From positions 23,011,146 to 23,075,145 of the forward strand of contig NC_052399.1 in NCBI RefSeq assembly GCF_009389715.1: a stretch of DNA of 64,000 bases, given 5' to 3'. The position numbers were made by a program, and so were the translations under genes. Positions 36,399 through 48,284 of this stretch are shown here, in pieces (within the stretch, counting starts at the first letter, position 1; every line of letters starts with the position of its first letter). The stretch comes from Phoenix dactylifera. Its lineage: Eukaryota > Streptophyta > Magnoliopsida > Arecales > Arecaceae. The notes beneath the pieces are model-generated. The model ran no database searches. It was not told the origin of the DNA and saw nothing but the letters and a program-made list of their open reading frames with translations.

Positions 36399-37753
36399 TT
36401 GGAGATGACACTCAACTATATGCGGAAGACACAGCCTGTTCCATTAAGTGTAGGTTGTTGAGTACTGTAATTGTAATGTAAACTGTCTGTATATCTGTAC
36501 AGTCTATACCAGCACTAACATGGTTCCTGAAAAGAGGCAGAGACAGAAAACATCTATCTTGAAGTAGCAATTATGATATGCTTGACAAAAATCTTGACAA
36601 CTGATAGAGAGGTTGCAATGGATATCAGAAAATCACTTCTAATTAGAATTTCCCATGTTAGAGAAATTTTATTGGAAGTATGTATGAGCAGAAAATAAAG
36701 GAAGCAAGGCAGCAAAAATGACCATCTCTGATTCTACACAAATATTCGTACAATTGTTTGACTGTAAGAAGCCATAGAAAAATAGTTCAAAGTTTTTCTA
36801 TTCTTTTCTTCTTCTTTTTTTTTGAGAAAGACGTCCTCCCACCTATTTGAAAACGGAGGACTTTATTGTTTGAAACAAATGTAGGATATTAAGCAGAACT
36901 TCTTGTATGGTTATGCCAAATCTTCAGCCATGGTTTACAGGCCCTACCTTTATTTATCTTCTGATCATTGTATATTGTTCACCAAAAAGACATTTTGCAA
37001 AGTACAGTAGTGATGGCCAAGAAGATATTTGTTTTATAGGCTTCAATTGCCAGATTATTTTCATTTTAGCCCTACTGCAAAGGGTAGCATATGTAGTATC
37101 CATTTCAGAGGTACCCTTTCTGCACCCAAATCAACACTTACACACCAAATACAGGCCTAGCTATAATCAGTTTGATAGATCCAAATAAACTCAACTACCT
37201 TGTTACAATATTTACTGATTTTTATTTTTTTTTAAAAAAAAAGCAAAATGGACTTGTCCACTATATTCCTAACAATTGGTACATGACCTGTATAAGGAGT
37301 CTTTACAATAGAGTCTGGTTCTTAATTCATAAGGCAGACCATCCAGAATCCAAGTCTTGACATGTTTTATATACATTTTGAAACTAAGGGTAGGAGTTGT
37401 ACATAAAAATTAAGAAATCAATACAGGAACCATCTTTTCCACACCAGACACCGACGGAAGCTACCAGGTATCTTATTGAGAGAACAACTCTGCCAAAATA
37501 GGGCAAAACTATCTTCCTATTTTGATTCATACAGAACATTATGCTTCTCATTAAGATTCGGGACCTTAGACCAGATATTAATTAGGGAAGCCATACTCCA
37601 CCTCTTGGTCTAGGAATCATGCACTAAACCATTTTTTCCAGGTAATACAAAGACAATTAAATCATCAACATCTATGGTCAAATGATACTAAATTCAGCTG
37701 ATTTATAACTTTATTAAATGAGTACCTACATCTTTTACTTACTTCAGATGTAA
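36399..37753. other. 3' flank of the NT-C2 gene and intergenic DNA
   Basis: The 3' UTR should lie in the first few hundred bases. The remainder is AT-rich with chance ORFs. No feature recognised. Confidence 0.45.
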
Positions 37754-37907
37754 ATTATGGACAGCTTGCTAATCTGCAAAGTCAACAATCTGACTTCAAT
37801 AAATGCACCAGACAACTACACCCAATATACATTATGGACAGCTTGCTAATCTGCAAGGCCAACAATCTGACTTCAATAAATGCACCAGACTACCACACCC
37901 AGATTGC
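37754..37907. repeat. 77-bp tandem duplication
   Basis: The unit starting ATTATGGACAGCTTGCTAAT occurs at 37,754 and again at 37,831, with a handful of differences (for example AAAGTC versus AAGGCC). The copies are older than the perfect duplication at 23.0 kb. No coding consequence. Confidence 0.85.
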
Positions 37908-40511
37908 CATTCAGTATCTGCTGTACAAAAACTAATATCAAACATTACTTCTCCATGGCCTGCTATCAATGGCCCCCACTTCCCATAGAAAACCTTTTGC
38001 CTGGTATTTCGTTTGCTATTCATCAAGACTCAAGTCCACTTCCCAGTATAAGCATCTTCACAAGCCCAGCCCCACTTACTAGTGGTTATACATCAGGTTG
38101 CAGCCAGTGCTGCATACTGTTTGCAAGCTTGACCCTTGTATTTCCATGCAACGATTCTGACCAGATACTCGATTTCCTTGAGTTATAACATTATTTTAAG
38201 GCAGCTGAATGCAAAATTATGCTGAAGCTCCATTGAGTTCCAGTCTGCCATCTTGAGGCAAGAGCTGGGACTTCTATTTTAGTTTCGAATGGGAATTTCT
38301 AACAGAAATATGCATTAATGAAGCTAACTGAGATGTGAAAAAGGCAACTCTAACCATAGCCACTGGACCGACAAGGACAGTAACTGAATGGTGATCTACA
38401 AAACAAAATCTTGAAATTACAATAGGTACATTCAAGAAAGCCAATAAGATATTCAATTCCAATATAGATTGACCACATTTTAGCATCAAATAGGAGAATA
38501 TGAACACAAATCAATATCCATCTCAGTAAGATAGTTGGGGAAAGAAGTCTCACAGTCTCAGTGACTTCTACCACAATGCTAGAGAAGCTAACTTCCAACA
38601 CTGTTGAAATGACATCATCGAAGATCAACTTGCTCAGCTTATAAGCTTGTCATTACACAATTTGCCCAGCCACGCCAAACACCTTTCTACAGATCTTGCA
38701 GAAAGCACAACATCAGCCTCATGATAGACATCTAGGCAGTGAGCTACCAACTAGTCTCGAATACTAAAATCTTGGGGGAAAAGATCATTACGTGTCATTT
38801 ATATGTACTAGGGGATCGACGATGGCAAGAAGATCATCATCTTAATACCTCTAGGATGTGCAGCATTTTCCTTATCTCCTGTTCAAGGCTCTTTGGATAT
38901 ACGAGAAGTAACTCTCCCAGTTGCAACTGTTGGACCTGATTCTGGTAACAAACCTCTTGCTTCATCTCCACATTGAATTGCATCACCAGTATCTTTGTGT
39001 TGCTAAAGAATCAGTATGTCATATATCATTGAATAAAATCTTTTAACTTCTGTAATTTCAGTGATTCCCTTTGGAACTGTCACTTATAAAAGAATTATTA
39101 TGCATATACCTCATGATATTATCTTTTCACTCTCCCATCTCATCCCTAGAGTCTACAACTCTGTTCCTGTAGGACTTCAGGAGCTTTCTAATTGAGACAA
39201 TTAAAGGCTTATGAGCAAATGGCTTATTTCATGGTCCTCCCACAATAATGTAGAAAGTAGGAGTCCTGCATCATAAAAAAATTTAAAGCCCTATACCCTG
39301 ACATGCCTCTATCTCGTATATGTATTATATAATAACATAGTTTCAACATGTGAAGAAGAGTATAACTCCAAGAACAGTTTGGACCTAATTGAAACATCCT
39401 ATACAAACCCATCTTAAAAAACTTTAACATCCAATCATCTCAAAAAATGCAGATCCATCTTACTGCAATGCTATGAAAGATGGATGTTGATAAATGTCTG
39501 CTGTAAGCCAAATAATTTCATATCCATTTTCATGATTCAAACATAATTGCACCCACTTAATTTAACATAAGGGATATATGAAGAGAAAATACTAGTTACA
39601 GAACCATATGTACTCAAAAAAATTCTAACAAAATGAAATTTCAAAATATGATTTGATGGTATAAATTTGACTTGGTTTCTGGCAATCTCTAATTGATGCA
39701 GATTCATTTTCCTCTGTAGCCATGAAATCTGACTTGATAAGAGCCTACTGTCTCTTAAATATAAACCATTTATTTTTATAACCCAACCATCACTGAATTC
39801 TGTTAGTAAATTTACATGATGCAGGATAAGAGAATGATAGTTCTGCAATCATATGTGCTCAAATGAAACCCTTAACATAGTTAGTCATAACTGAAAAACA
39901 ATGTGACGGCAGAATGCAATTTTTAGTATGCAAAAGTATGGCTTCGAATTTAGCTGTTTCATTTGCATAAAAATGTATAGAGGGGATCAATGTTTACCAC
40001 AAATTAAGACAATGGTCATCCTGGAAGCTAATGCATCAAGTAGGATAAGAATATTACGAACAACCCCAAAAAGAACGGCCCGTGCCTGTGAAAATAAAAA
40101 ACCTTGATTATAGACCATATTTTGCAAGTTTTGAAAATATCATTTTATAACTAGCAAAGCTCAAGCAGATAATGAGAGATGAAGTTTCTTGCAGCACAGA
40201 CAAGAATCAGTGAAGCTAATCAGCAGACAAGCAGCAAAATTGAAAATCAAATGTTAAAAGGAGAAGAGTTTTAAGAATCATCATAGGCTTCAAGTCAGGA
40301 GGCGTGAATACAGAAACATCATGTACCAACTCAAATGCTATATCATTCCCTAACAAGAAAATGGAAGCTCTTGCCATACTATAAGTTCTGCAAACGTTTG
40401 TAGTGCATGAAAAAGACCAGATGTATAAAACAGCAGCAACAACACAGTAAATTGTAACAAAACATACGTCCAAAAAAAATGTTCAAACAAAATCTCCAAG
40501 CGAATAAGAAG
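37908..40511 (-). other. Non-coding or unidentified minus-strand exon-like pieces
   Basis: Mostly AT-rich. Two minus-strand pieces look exon-like: 39,998-40,086 (acceptor CAG, then ARAVLFGVVRNILILLDALA, SRMTIVLIC, then a GT donor), and about 40,216-40,400 (MARASIFLLGNDIAFELVHD). Both are open and hydrophobic, but I recognise neither. They could be exons of an unknown gene or of an alternative 3' end for the locus at 40.5-41.6 kb, or chance. Confidence 0.3.
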
Positions 40512-41599
40512 CTACAAGAGCACAAGCCGAAGTTCGGAAGGTTTCAGTTGCTTACTAATCCTATAATTGTAAAGATAGTAGTGGAGCTGCCAATCCCCCG
40601 ACCCAAACTTCAGCTCCTTGAGAAAAGTCTCGTTCTCCATCACATCCAAGGCATTGAACGCATCATAGTCCCTCTGCTTCGCCACGATCAATGCATCATT
40701 CAAGAGCTGCGGCCATGATGTTTTCATCGCCACGTTATAGAACGAGTATGCAGCCTGAAGCACCGAGTAATTCTGGTTCGAAATGATCGAAGATGGCAAC
40801 GTATAGAAGCTAAAAATGTCGGTGATCTCATGCGTCTCGGGGCTCTCCACCGGATAGCTATCCACCACGTCCTCCCTCGGAAGAAGCCAATGCTCCACAT
40901 CGTTCTCATCTTCCGGAGTCCCAGGGTGGCCGCGGACTCCGGCAGCTTGTAGAGCCGGATGGTCCGGCTCATGGCCATCCAGTCTCCGAGCCAGGGAGAA
41001 GCCGACGTCGATCAGCTTCTTGGGATTCAGCGGCCGGTGCCAGTACTGGCACGTGGCGACCGGGGTCGGGATGACCACCCCGGCGGTATACGCCGCCTGC
41101 CAGGTGTCCTCCAGATGGACCCGCAGTGTGACCTTGATCAGGACTGGCGCGAGCCGCTTCGAGCGGAGCTTCTTGTGGACGCAGAGGAAATTGACCTCGG
41201 CCATCCGGACGACGGCGTAGCGGACGTGGATCTTGGCAGGGACGGCGGTGATGAAGGCGACGAGCTTCTTGGAGGCCTTGACGCGGACGCCGATGTGCCA
41301 GGCTTTGAAGAAACCGGGGGGCGGAGGGCCCAGCGGAGGAAGGGCTGGGAGGAGTTGAAGCGTAAGAGGTTGTCGTCGTCCTCGACGTAGTTGAGGGCGA
41401 GGAGGTGGTAGACCTCGGCGCAGGCGGCGTCGTCGATGGTGGACCACCCCACGGGCTGGGTCTCCCAGAAGCGATGGCGCTTCGGGAGGGCCACGGATTC
41501 TTGGATTCTGAGACCGAAGGCCTCGACGGAGGAACCCTCGGGGTCGGGAGTCGGATTAGGGTTAAGGGTTTCGTTGTCATTGGAGTAGCTGGGCGCCAT
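40512..41599 (-). pseudogene. NMT1: Glycylpeptide N-tetradecanoyltransferase (NMT) pseudogene
   Basis: NMT transfers myristate from myristoyl-CoA to N-terminal glycines in the cytosol. Minus-strand homology runs from the N-terminal blocks FGLRIQESVALPKRHRFWET and NYVEDDDNLLRFN through WHIGVRVKASKKLVAFI, CVHKKLRSKRLAPVLIK, YTAGVVIPTP and CQYWHRPLNPKKLIDVGF. It continues to DENDVEHWLLP, LKELKFGSGDWQLHYYLYNY and the terminal LVLL, whose carboxylate is catalytic in NMTs. Lesions: (1) about 40 residues missing after ETQPVG; (2) a one-base loss in the C-run at about 41,313-41,318; (3) one residue lost in IKVTLRV; (4) a frame change near 40,980-40,995, with MAMSRTIRLYKLPE in another frame; (5) about 27 residues missing at 40,908, restoring frame. 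The unbroken parts total well below the usual length of about 430. No introns interrupt the copy, so a processed origin is possible, but a TATA box remains upstream. Confidence 0.88.
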
Positions 41600-41694
41600 G
41601 GTCGCGGAGATGGTTGGAAACCCTATATTTTCCTCGCAATTGACGACGGTAGAAGATCTCGGCGGCGCTCATTCGAGCCCTGGCTCCGATTTTC

Positions 41695-41702
41695 TTATAA
41701 AG
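41695..41702 (-). promoter_or_regulatory. TATA box upstream of the NMT pseudogene
   Basis: TTTATAAG on the complement lies about 96 bp before the ATG at 41,599, in a GC-rich leader. Its retention suggests that the locus arose by DNA-level duplication, or that the pseudogene is still transcribed. Confidence 0.5.
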
Positions 41703-41924
41703 GAGGAACAGGATTGAAGCACCGGAGGGGAGGAAGCCGGGAGCCGAGATGGGAAATTAGGGGATTGGGCCTTCTGGGCTGGGCTTAGTCTACGTTCTTG
41801 CAGTGGGATTTCCAAGCCATCCAATGAGAACAAGCTTTAGACTTAGAGGGCCCAATAATGGCCACCAAATTCATGGTCCAGGGCATTTTCGTCTCTCGTG
41901 CTGGACTACCAGCTTAATGAAATG

Positions 41925-42418
41925 ATAGCTCAAAATAGAGATAAAAGTAGATTGAATAATATTCTTTCATATCTATTTTCATATTCGAATCTATTTCGAT
42001 ATAAATAAAAATTTGAGCATCCTACTAATATCTATATCCGTATTTATGTTTGTGAAAGAAAAATGTATATAGATATGAATAGACAACTATCTGATCCGTA
42101 TCCGAATATCTAATTTTATTTGTAATCCTATTTAATTTTGTACAGTACTCATAAATTTTTAAGAAAAATAAATGATCATATTAACATATTATTAACTTGA
42201 TTTATCATCTACTTAGTAATATTTTTTGATTTTGTGGACATAAAGTTTAATTATCTCATATATATCCATATTTTATATTCATATTTTCGATATTCGATTT
42301 GTATTCATACTCCTTTAAAATATATATAAATATAAATTTTTACATTCAATTAATATTTATATTCATATTTATATTTATCAAATAAAATAAATATTTATCC
42401 GATCCATTTCAGCCCTAC
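41925..42418. mobile_element. AT-rich MITE-like element
   Basis: Dense TATCCGTAT / GATATTCGAT / ATATTTATATTCATAT words, self-complementary overall, end at CGGATAAATATTT-type sequence (reverse complement) and ATCCATTTCAGCCC. This resembles a widespread class of short hAT-like plant MITEs. The left end is unclear, and no target duplication was confirmed. Confidence 0.45.
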
Positions 42419-42849
42419 CTCGGGTGGACTTTTAGCTCTGACTTTTCTTTTTCTTTGCGGGCAAGTTCAACATAAACTAGTGATAATCATACGGACGCAA
42501 CCACTGACCCCAGTGACCTGACATCTAGTTCGATATCTGATTTGAATTTAACTTTATTTTATCGATTTCTTAAGAAATGATTAGTCAGCAACTAAATGCA
42601 GGTCCTTTTTTAATTGAAATTTTTTATACAGCCTCATGATGGTAAGTGAAAAATTATTTATAGGTTACATATTAGTTCTTTATTTCCTTCAAGATGGATC
42701 CCTCAGGACAATTTACGTATACAGCTTTTTTAGTTCTTCATTTATCAACCTATTGAGACGACAAGTAATTGATAGTGATGAAAAAAAAGAAGATTTATAT
42801 TACTATTATTTTAATTAAGTAAGTTTCAATATTGATGAGGATCCATCTT

Positions 42850-44121
42850 AAAATAAATTGAGACCTAATATTGGACCTATAAGTAACTTTTACTTGCTAT
42901 GGTAGAGCTTTAGAATAAGATAATTTTTTCTATGACAAATGACATGTCAACAATTCATCTATCCTAGTTGTTCTTCTCTAGAGTCAATGTACAACAATTC
43001 ATCCATCCTAGTTGTTTTTCTCTAAAGCCACTCTACAAGTTCAATTAATATCATGGGATAGACAAAAAATTTCAATGAAAACGATCTATCCTATATTGTT
43101 GCTTCGTTTGTTATACTTCTTAAACCCTTACTGCAGACTGACCATAAAAAAAGATTATATCTCTTGAGCTAGGTTATTTTAAAATATATTTAAATATAAA
43201 ATAAAAAAAATTTAATACAAGAAAAATAGACATGATCTTTATAAATCATAAAATCTACATTCTACACTACTCTTTCATTGTAGCCTAAAGAAAAAAAATA
43301 ATCATAAATTATCTTATTTTTAAAAAAATTATGTAAGAAAAATTATATATTAAAGAAAACAACAGATGATAAAGTTTCAATAGTAAGGTACTGAAACATT
43401 TTAAATATTATTCTAAAGTAGTACAATTATAGAAATAACAAATGGTAAACTGAAGCATTTTTTTTCTTTTATTTTCTTCAATCTTAAAATAAATTGAGAG
43501 CTAATATTGGGCCTATAGGTAACTTTTACTTGCTATGGTTGAGCTTTAGAATAAGATAATTTTTTCTGTGACAAAAGACATGTCAACAATTCATCTATCC
43601 TAGTTGTTCTTCTCTAGAGTCACCGTACAACAATTCATCCATCCTAGTTGTTTTTCTCTAAAATCACTTTACAAGTTCAATTAATGTCATGGCATAGACA
43701 AAAAATTTCATCTATCCTATATTGTTGCTTCATTTGTTATACTTCTTAAACCCTTATTACAGACCGACCATAGAAAAACATTAGATCACTGCTGAAATGT
43801 TAGGTCAATCTCTTGAGTTAGGTTATTTTAAAATATATTTAGATATAAAATATAAAATTTTAATACAAGAAAAATGGACATGATCTTTATAAGTCATAAA
43901 TTGTACATTCTACACTACTCTTTAATTGCAGCATAAAGAAAAAATAATCATAAATGATCTTATTTTAAAAAAAGTAAGAAATATTATATGTTAAAGAAAA
44001 CAACAGTTCATAAAGTTTCAATAGTAAGGTACTGAAACATTTTAAATATTATTCTAAATTAGTACGGTTATGGAAATAACAAATGAAAAAATGAAGTATA
44101 TTTCCTTTTCTTTAATTTTCT
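42850..44121. repeat. 636-bp tandem repeat inside unit 1
   Basis: AAAATAAATTGAGACCTAAT at 42,850 and AAAATAAATTGAGAGCTAAT at 43,486 start two direct copies about 636 bp apart. Both contain TCATCTATCCTAGTTGTTCT and TACTGAAACATTTTAAATAT. Unit 2 has one copy only (from about 47,500). The second copy of unit 1 (GAGAGCTAA) is the closer match to unit 2. Confidence 0.85.
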
Positions 44122-44817
44122 TCAAAAACTTTTCAAAGAAATGCCATAACTTGCATAAAATAGCTGCATATATAATATAATATATTTATTTAATTCAATG
44201 AATTTTGGTGGTTGAATCTCTTGAGTTATATCTGCGGTTCAAGCATTCGGAACCATTTTAGAGGCATTAACCCATTATATCTTTCTTCCAAGATTGTTAA
44301 TCTAAATAAGCCTTGTGTCACCTATGGAGTTATTTAATGTATAAGAGTATAACTTTGATCCTTGTTGCAAGAAGTGCAAATCTCCCGGACTAGCGTAATC
44401 ACCAAAGTGTAACAAACCTAGACAGCTTTCTTTCTCGTTAACGAAAAAATTATTATAACTAGGGACTTCAGGCTTCAGATGCTTCTTTCTCATATTCCAA
44501 GTCTCCCAATTATGTCTGGAACTCAAATATGGCTTCCACTTGCAGAGCGAGCAAAAATCTCAGAAACCATGTTCAGGATTTAGGACTCAACATCTGGAGA
44601 ACTTGTATACAAGTTCCCACGGCTAAAAGATGGATAAAATGGATCGTTAGGAACAGAAAAAAGAAAAGAACAAATTGTAAAAAAATCAATGCAGCTTTCT
44701 TTATTCATATGATTGAATCCATGCTGAATGCAAGGAACCAAGAATCTCTGTCTCTCTATCCCCTTCAATCTCTCTCCGCCGCCGCCACCCCATCGGAAGC
44801 CTTTGGTGCTTGCGATG

Positions 44818-45108
44818 CTAGCGGACATAATCGGGGAAACTCAGGGCTATCATGTGGGAGAGCAAGCGAGGGCAGAAGCACCACATGAGGAGAATAGGGG
44901 GACATGAGAAGAAGATAAGAAACGTCACGGTGATCACCAGCTTCATTAGCAAGGTCCAGAAGTCGTCGGTCGAGAAGACGCAGTCGCACAGGAAGATCGA
45001 CAGACAAAGTATCACGCTCATGGTGATCGTCGTGCCAATGGCCATGATCAGTTCTTCACGTGGTGACAGCCCCGATGGCATCCTCTCTTCTTGTAAGCGT
45101 CTCGGCAT
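44818..45108 (-). CDS. Small two-helix membrane protein, copy 1 (96 aa)
   Basis: Not a family I recognise. The ATG at 45,108 opens MPRRLQEERMPSGLSPREEL. Predicted membrane segments lie at residues 20-41 (TMSVILCLSIFLCDC) and 53-77 (LVITVTFLIFFSC, then PPILLMWCFC). The short loop between holds STDDFW, and the C-terminus ends DYVR. It is Cys-rich for its size. A splice acceptor (TTTTGCAG) precedes the ATG by about 15 bp, implying an upstream leader exon. The GAA/CTT-rich leader and a TATA near 46,300 fit a minus-strand transcript of about 2 kb. A solo LTR (45,159-45,782) lies in the inferred intron. Copy 2 differs at residues 22, 35, 65 and 82 only. Conservation of an open frame in both copies supports a gene, but it could still be a chance ORF in a non-coding RNA. 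Confidence 0.5.
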   Translation of the reverse strand: MPRRLQEERMPSGLSPREELIMAIGTTITMSVILCLSIFLCDCVFSTDDFWTLLMKLVITVTFLIFFSCPPILLMWCFCPRLLSHMIALSFPDYVR

Positions 45109-45158
45109 CTCTTCTCTCACGCTGCAAAACAAGCATCGAGGGCTATGAACAGCATAAT

Positions 45159-45782
45159 TGATGGCGGACCATTGTAGGGAGAAGAGAGAAAGAGGAAGAA
45201 GAAGGGAAGGAGGAGGAAGAAGAGGTTATAGAGATGTAGGAAGAAAAGGTTATAAAGACGCAGGAAGAAGAGAAGAAGAGAACAAGAAGAAGAAAAAGAA
45301 AAGAGACTAGGGTTTTTGTTCAATCATTCAATTCCCTAATTCATTAGTGAGATGACCCTTATATAGGCCTTATAGCATCAATAAATTGGCCAAGTCAAAT
45401 AATTAACAACTAACCAAACTTGGACCCTTACAGCATGAATTGATTGAGCCAATTAATTGATTACATACTAAATTAAACCTTACTATCATTAGACCATTAA
45501 ACCAATTGATCACACCTAAAATTGGACTTTTATAATTAGGTTTTACATTGATCAATTGATCCAATCACTTGACTCACCAACCAAATCGACTCAAACAAAA
45601 GCAACTAATAAAGCAATAAAAGAAACATGACGCAGACTCGAATGGACCCAATTCCAGGCCTGACTCAATCCGGTAGCTCAAAATCATCTTCTAGCCATAA
45701 TGATGTCAATTCCTGGCATGAGCGTAAGCGAGCGGCTCTGATGGCTCGATCGTCTAAACGAATGGCTCTAATGTCTCCATCA
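45159..45782 (-). mobile_element. Solo LTR (624 bp) in unit 1
   Basis: Starts TGATGGCGG and ends CTCCATCA, so both termini obey the TG...CA rule with short inverted ends. A perfect 5-bp target duplication (ATAAT) flanks it at 45154-45158 and 45783-45787. The matching place in unit 2 (49,660-49,664) has a single ATAAT with no insertion, proving the boundaries. The minus-strand reading has a TATATAAGG box near 45,360 followed by a short leader and a CT-rich end, so transcription orientation is minus. There is no internal polyprotein, primer-binding site or second LTR. Confidence 0.88.
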
Positions 45783-45889
45783 ATAATCTTCAAGATATGT
45801 AGGCAAGGACTCAAATAAGGATAAGTAGAAGAAGAAGAACTGCTGGCTAAGGAAAGAAATGCAGAATTTAGTAAACATTAAGGACTCGG

Positions 45890-46130
45890 ACAAGACTCAA
45901 CCACGAAGAAGAAGAACCCATAGTAGAGGATGGTGAAGAAAAAGAAGAAGAAATAGTAAAAGAAGATGAGTATGAGAACAAGAACAAGAAGGAGAAGGTG
46001 TGGAAGAAGAAGAATAACAAGCAGGGAAGGGGAGAAGAATATACTTCCGCTCTCTCGACTCCCATTCGGGTCTCTTCCTCCTCGGTGGGCGTGGATGGGA
46101 CGCAAGAAGCAAATGGGCTTTGATTGACGT
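45890..46130 (-). other. GAA/CTT-rich leader of copy 1
   Basis: A GAA-triplet-rich stretch (45,905-46,020) is followed by CCACGCCCACCGAGGAGG (minus), shared with 49,790-50,010 of unit 2. Frames here are low-complexity Ser/Leu/Phe strings whose reading differs between copies because triplet tracts vary, so it is read as untranslated leader. Confidence 0.5.
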
Positions 46131-46298
46131 TATGGGGAGCTCAGCCACATACGTCTCAATTTACAGAAGAGAGAGGTGATGTACGGACCCAATAGCATGC
46201 AAAGGTTTCTTTCACCGGTGGCTGCTTCGGCAATCATATCCGTCCATCAACGGAAAACGAAGCAAGTCTTAGTTAATTGATTCGAGCACACGGGAATC

Positions 46299-46308
46299 AT
46301 ATTTATAG
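46299..46308 (-). promoter_or_regulatory. TATA box of copy 1
   Basis: GCTATAAATATG on the complement is a good plant TATA, 1.2 kb upstream of the small ORF and just before the shared leader. The matching position in unit 2 (about 50,196-50,205) is GCATATATATG, a weaker form. Confidence 0.45.
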
Positions 46309-48284
46309 CCATCTTTTTTTTCTCTCTCTCACCCTCTCTCCTTTTTCTTCTTCGTCCCTATGCTGAGACGCATATCGCATACATCACGAGCACAAATACA
46401 TCCAATAAAATCAACAAATAACAAGTTTCAAAGTGCTTCGAGCAACTCTTCCTCCTAATCCATAGGGTGCTTTCTGAATGGCTCACTACATATGCAGTCA
46501 CTCAGTCTGCTGCCCCATTGATCTCATAAAATACATGCATAGTCTGAAATATCACTCCTTTCTTACCATCACCTGAATATATGGCCGGCTTTGATGTATG
46601 AGTATTGGTGCGGGAGTACTGTATACAATTTGGGGTTCACTTGCTAGCGGGACTGGGTGCTTATACTCTAAAAAAAATTCTATCCTCATGCAAGTACTAG
46701 TTTTATCTTAAAATTGTTCTTTTTTGATAGCGAAAGAAGGATAATAAATGAATGCTAAGTATTTTATTAGCTAAAGATATGGTGCTTTGTTATAAGGATT
46801 CATGCGGTTCAACACCAATGTTCAACACGACACGAATTTGCATTATACATAACAGAAATGATAAGAACAAATCTATTTCTATAATGTAGTTTGCTATCTA
46901 TAATTTACACAGTTCACTGGCGACCTAGTATAGTAGAAATCAAAGGTGATTCAATAATTTAATGTACCCCTTAAATATCAAAAGTAAAAGAGTGCCTAAC
47001 TTGTCTAATGAATACCAATTGTTCATCACCATGTCTTTTTTTTCTTTGGGTGGACTGGACTCTGATTCTTTTTTATTTCTTTGCGGACAAGATCGACATA
47101 AACTAGTGATAATTATATGGATGCACCAATGACCCCAGTGACCTGACATGTAGGTCGATATCTGATTTGAATTTAACTTTATTTTATCGATTTCTTAAAA
47201 AATAATTAGTCAGCAACTAAATGCAGGTCCTTTTTTAATCGAAATTTTTATACAGCTTTATTATGGTAAGTGAAAAATTATTTATAAGTTACATATTAGT
47301 TCTTTATTTCCTTCAAGATGGATCCCTCAGGACAATTTACGTATGCAGCTTTTTCAGTTCTTCATTTATCAACCTATTGAGACGACAAGTAATTGATAGT
47401 GATGAAAAAAAAAAGATTTATATTACTATTATTTTAATTAAGTTTTAATATTGATGAGGATCCATCTTTAAAAAAAAAATATTTTGGTGCAAAATCTTAA
47501 AATAAATTGAGAGCTAACATTGGACCTATAAGTAACTTTTACTTGCTATGGTTGAGCTTTAGAATAAGATAATTTTTTCTATGACAAAAGACATGTCAAT
47601 AATTCATCTATCCTAGTTGTTCTTCTCTAGAGTCACGGCACAACAATTCATCCATCCTAGTTGTTTTTCTCTAAAGTCACTTTACAAGTTCAATTAATAT
47701 CATGGCATAGACAAAAATTTCATCTATCCTATATTGTTGCTTCATTTGTTATACTTCTTAAACCCTTATTGCAGACCGTCCATAGAAAAAGATTAGATCA
47801 TTGTTGCAAATGTTAGGTCCATCTCTTAAGCTAGGTTATTTTAAAATATATTTAAATATAAAATATAAAATTTTTAATGCAAGAAAAATAGACATGATCC
47901 TTATAAGTCATAAATTGTACATTCTACACTACTCTTTAATTGCAGCATAAAGAAAAAATAATCATAAATTATCTTATTTTAAAAAAATGTAAGAAAAATT
48001 ATATGTTAAAGAAAACAACAGATGATAAAGTTTCAATAGTAAGGTACCGAAACATTTTAAATATTATTCTAAATTAGTATGGTTATAGAAATTACAAATG
48101 AAAAAATGAAGTATATTTCCTTTTCTTTCATTTTCTTCAAAAAAATTTCAAAGAAACGCCATAACTTGCATAAAATAGCTGCATTTATAATATAATATAT
48201 TTATTTAATTCAATGAATTTTGGTGGTTGAATCTCTTGAGTTATATCTATGGTTTAAGCATTCAGAACCATTTTAGAGGCATTA

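Larger units (their letters stand above)
42421..47040. repeat. Segmental tandem duplication, unit 1
   Basis: Begins GGGTGGACT and ends near TTCATCACCATG. Unit 2 (47,048-50,874) repeats the same order of sequence: GTCGATATCTGATTTGAATT, the AT-rich 0.64-kb block, the small membrane-protein ORF, the GAA-rich leader, a promoter with TATA, and the GATTCAATA tail. By eye the copies are about 95% alike outside insertions. Unit 1 is longer because it has a second copy of the 0.64-kb block. Confidence 0.9.

Noticed and set aside
41138-41599. The NMT locus as a functional gene with a sequencing error
   Set aside because: One frameshift lies in a C-run and could be an error, but the two separate multi-residue gaps and the second frame change cannot be.
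40959-41788. 143- and 127-codon + strand ORFs
   Set aside because: They are antisense to the clearly recognisable NMT homology on the minus strand.
45868-46148. Ser/Leu-rich minus-strand ORFs in the GAA-rich leader
   Set aside because: The frame is not conserved with the other duplication unit and depends on triplet-tract length.
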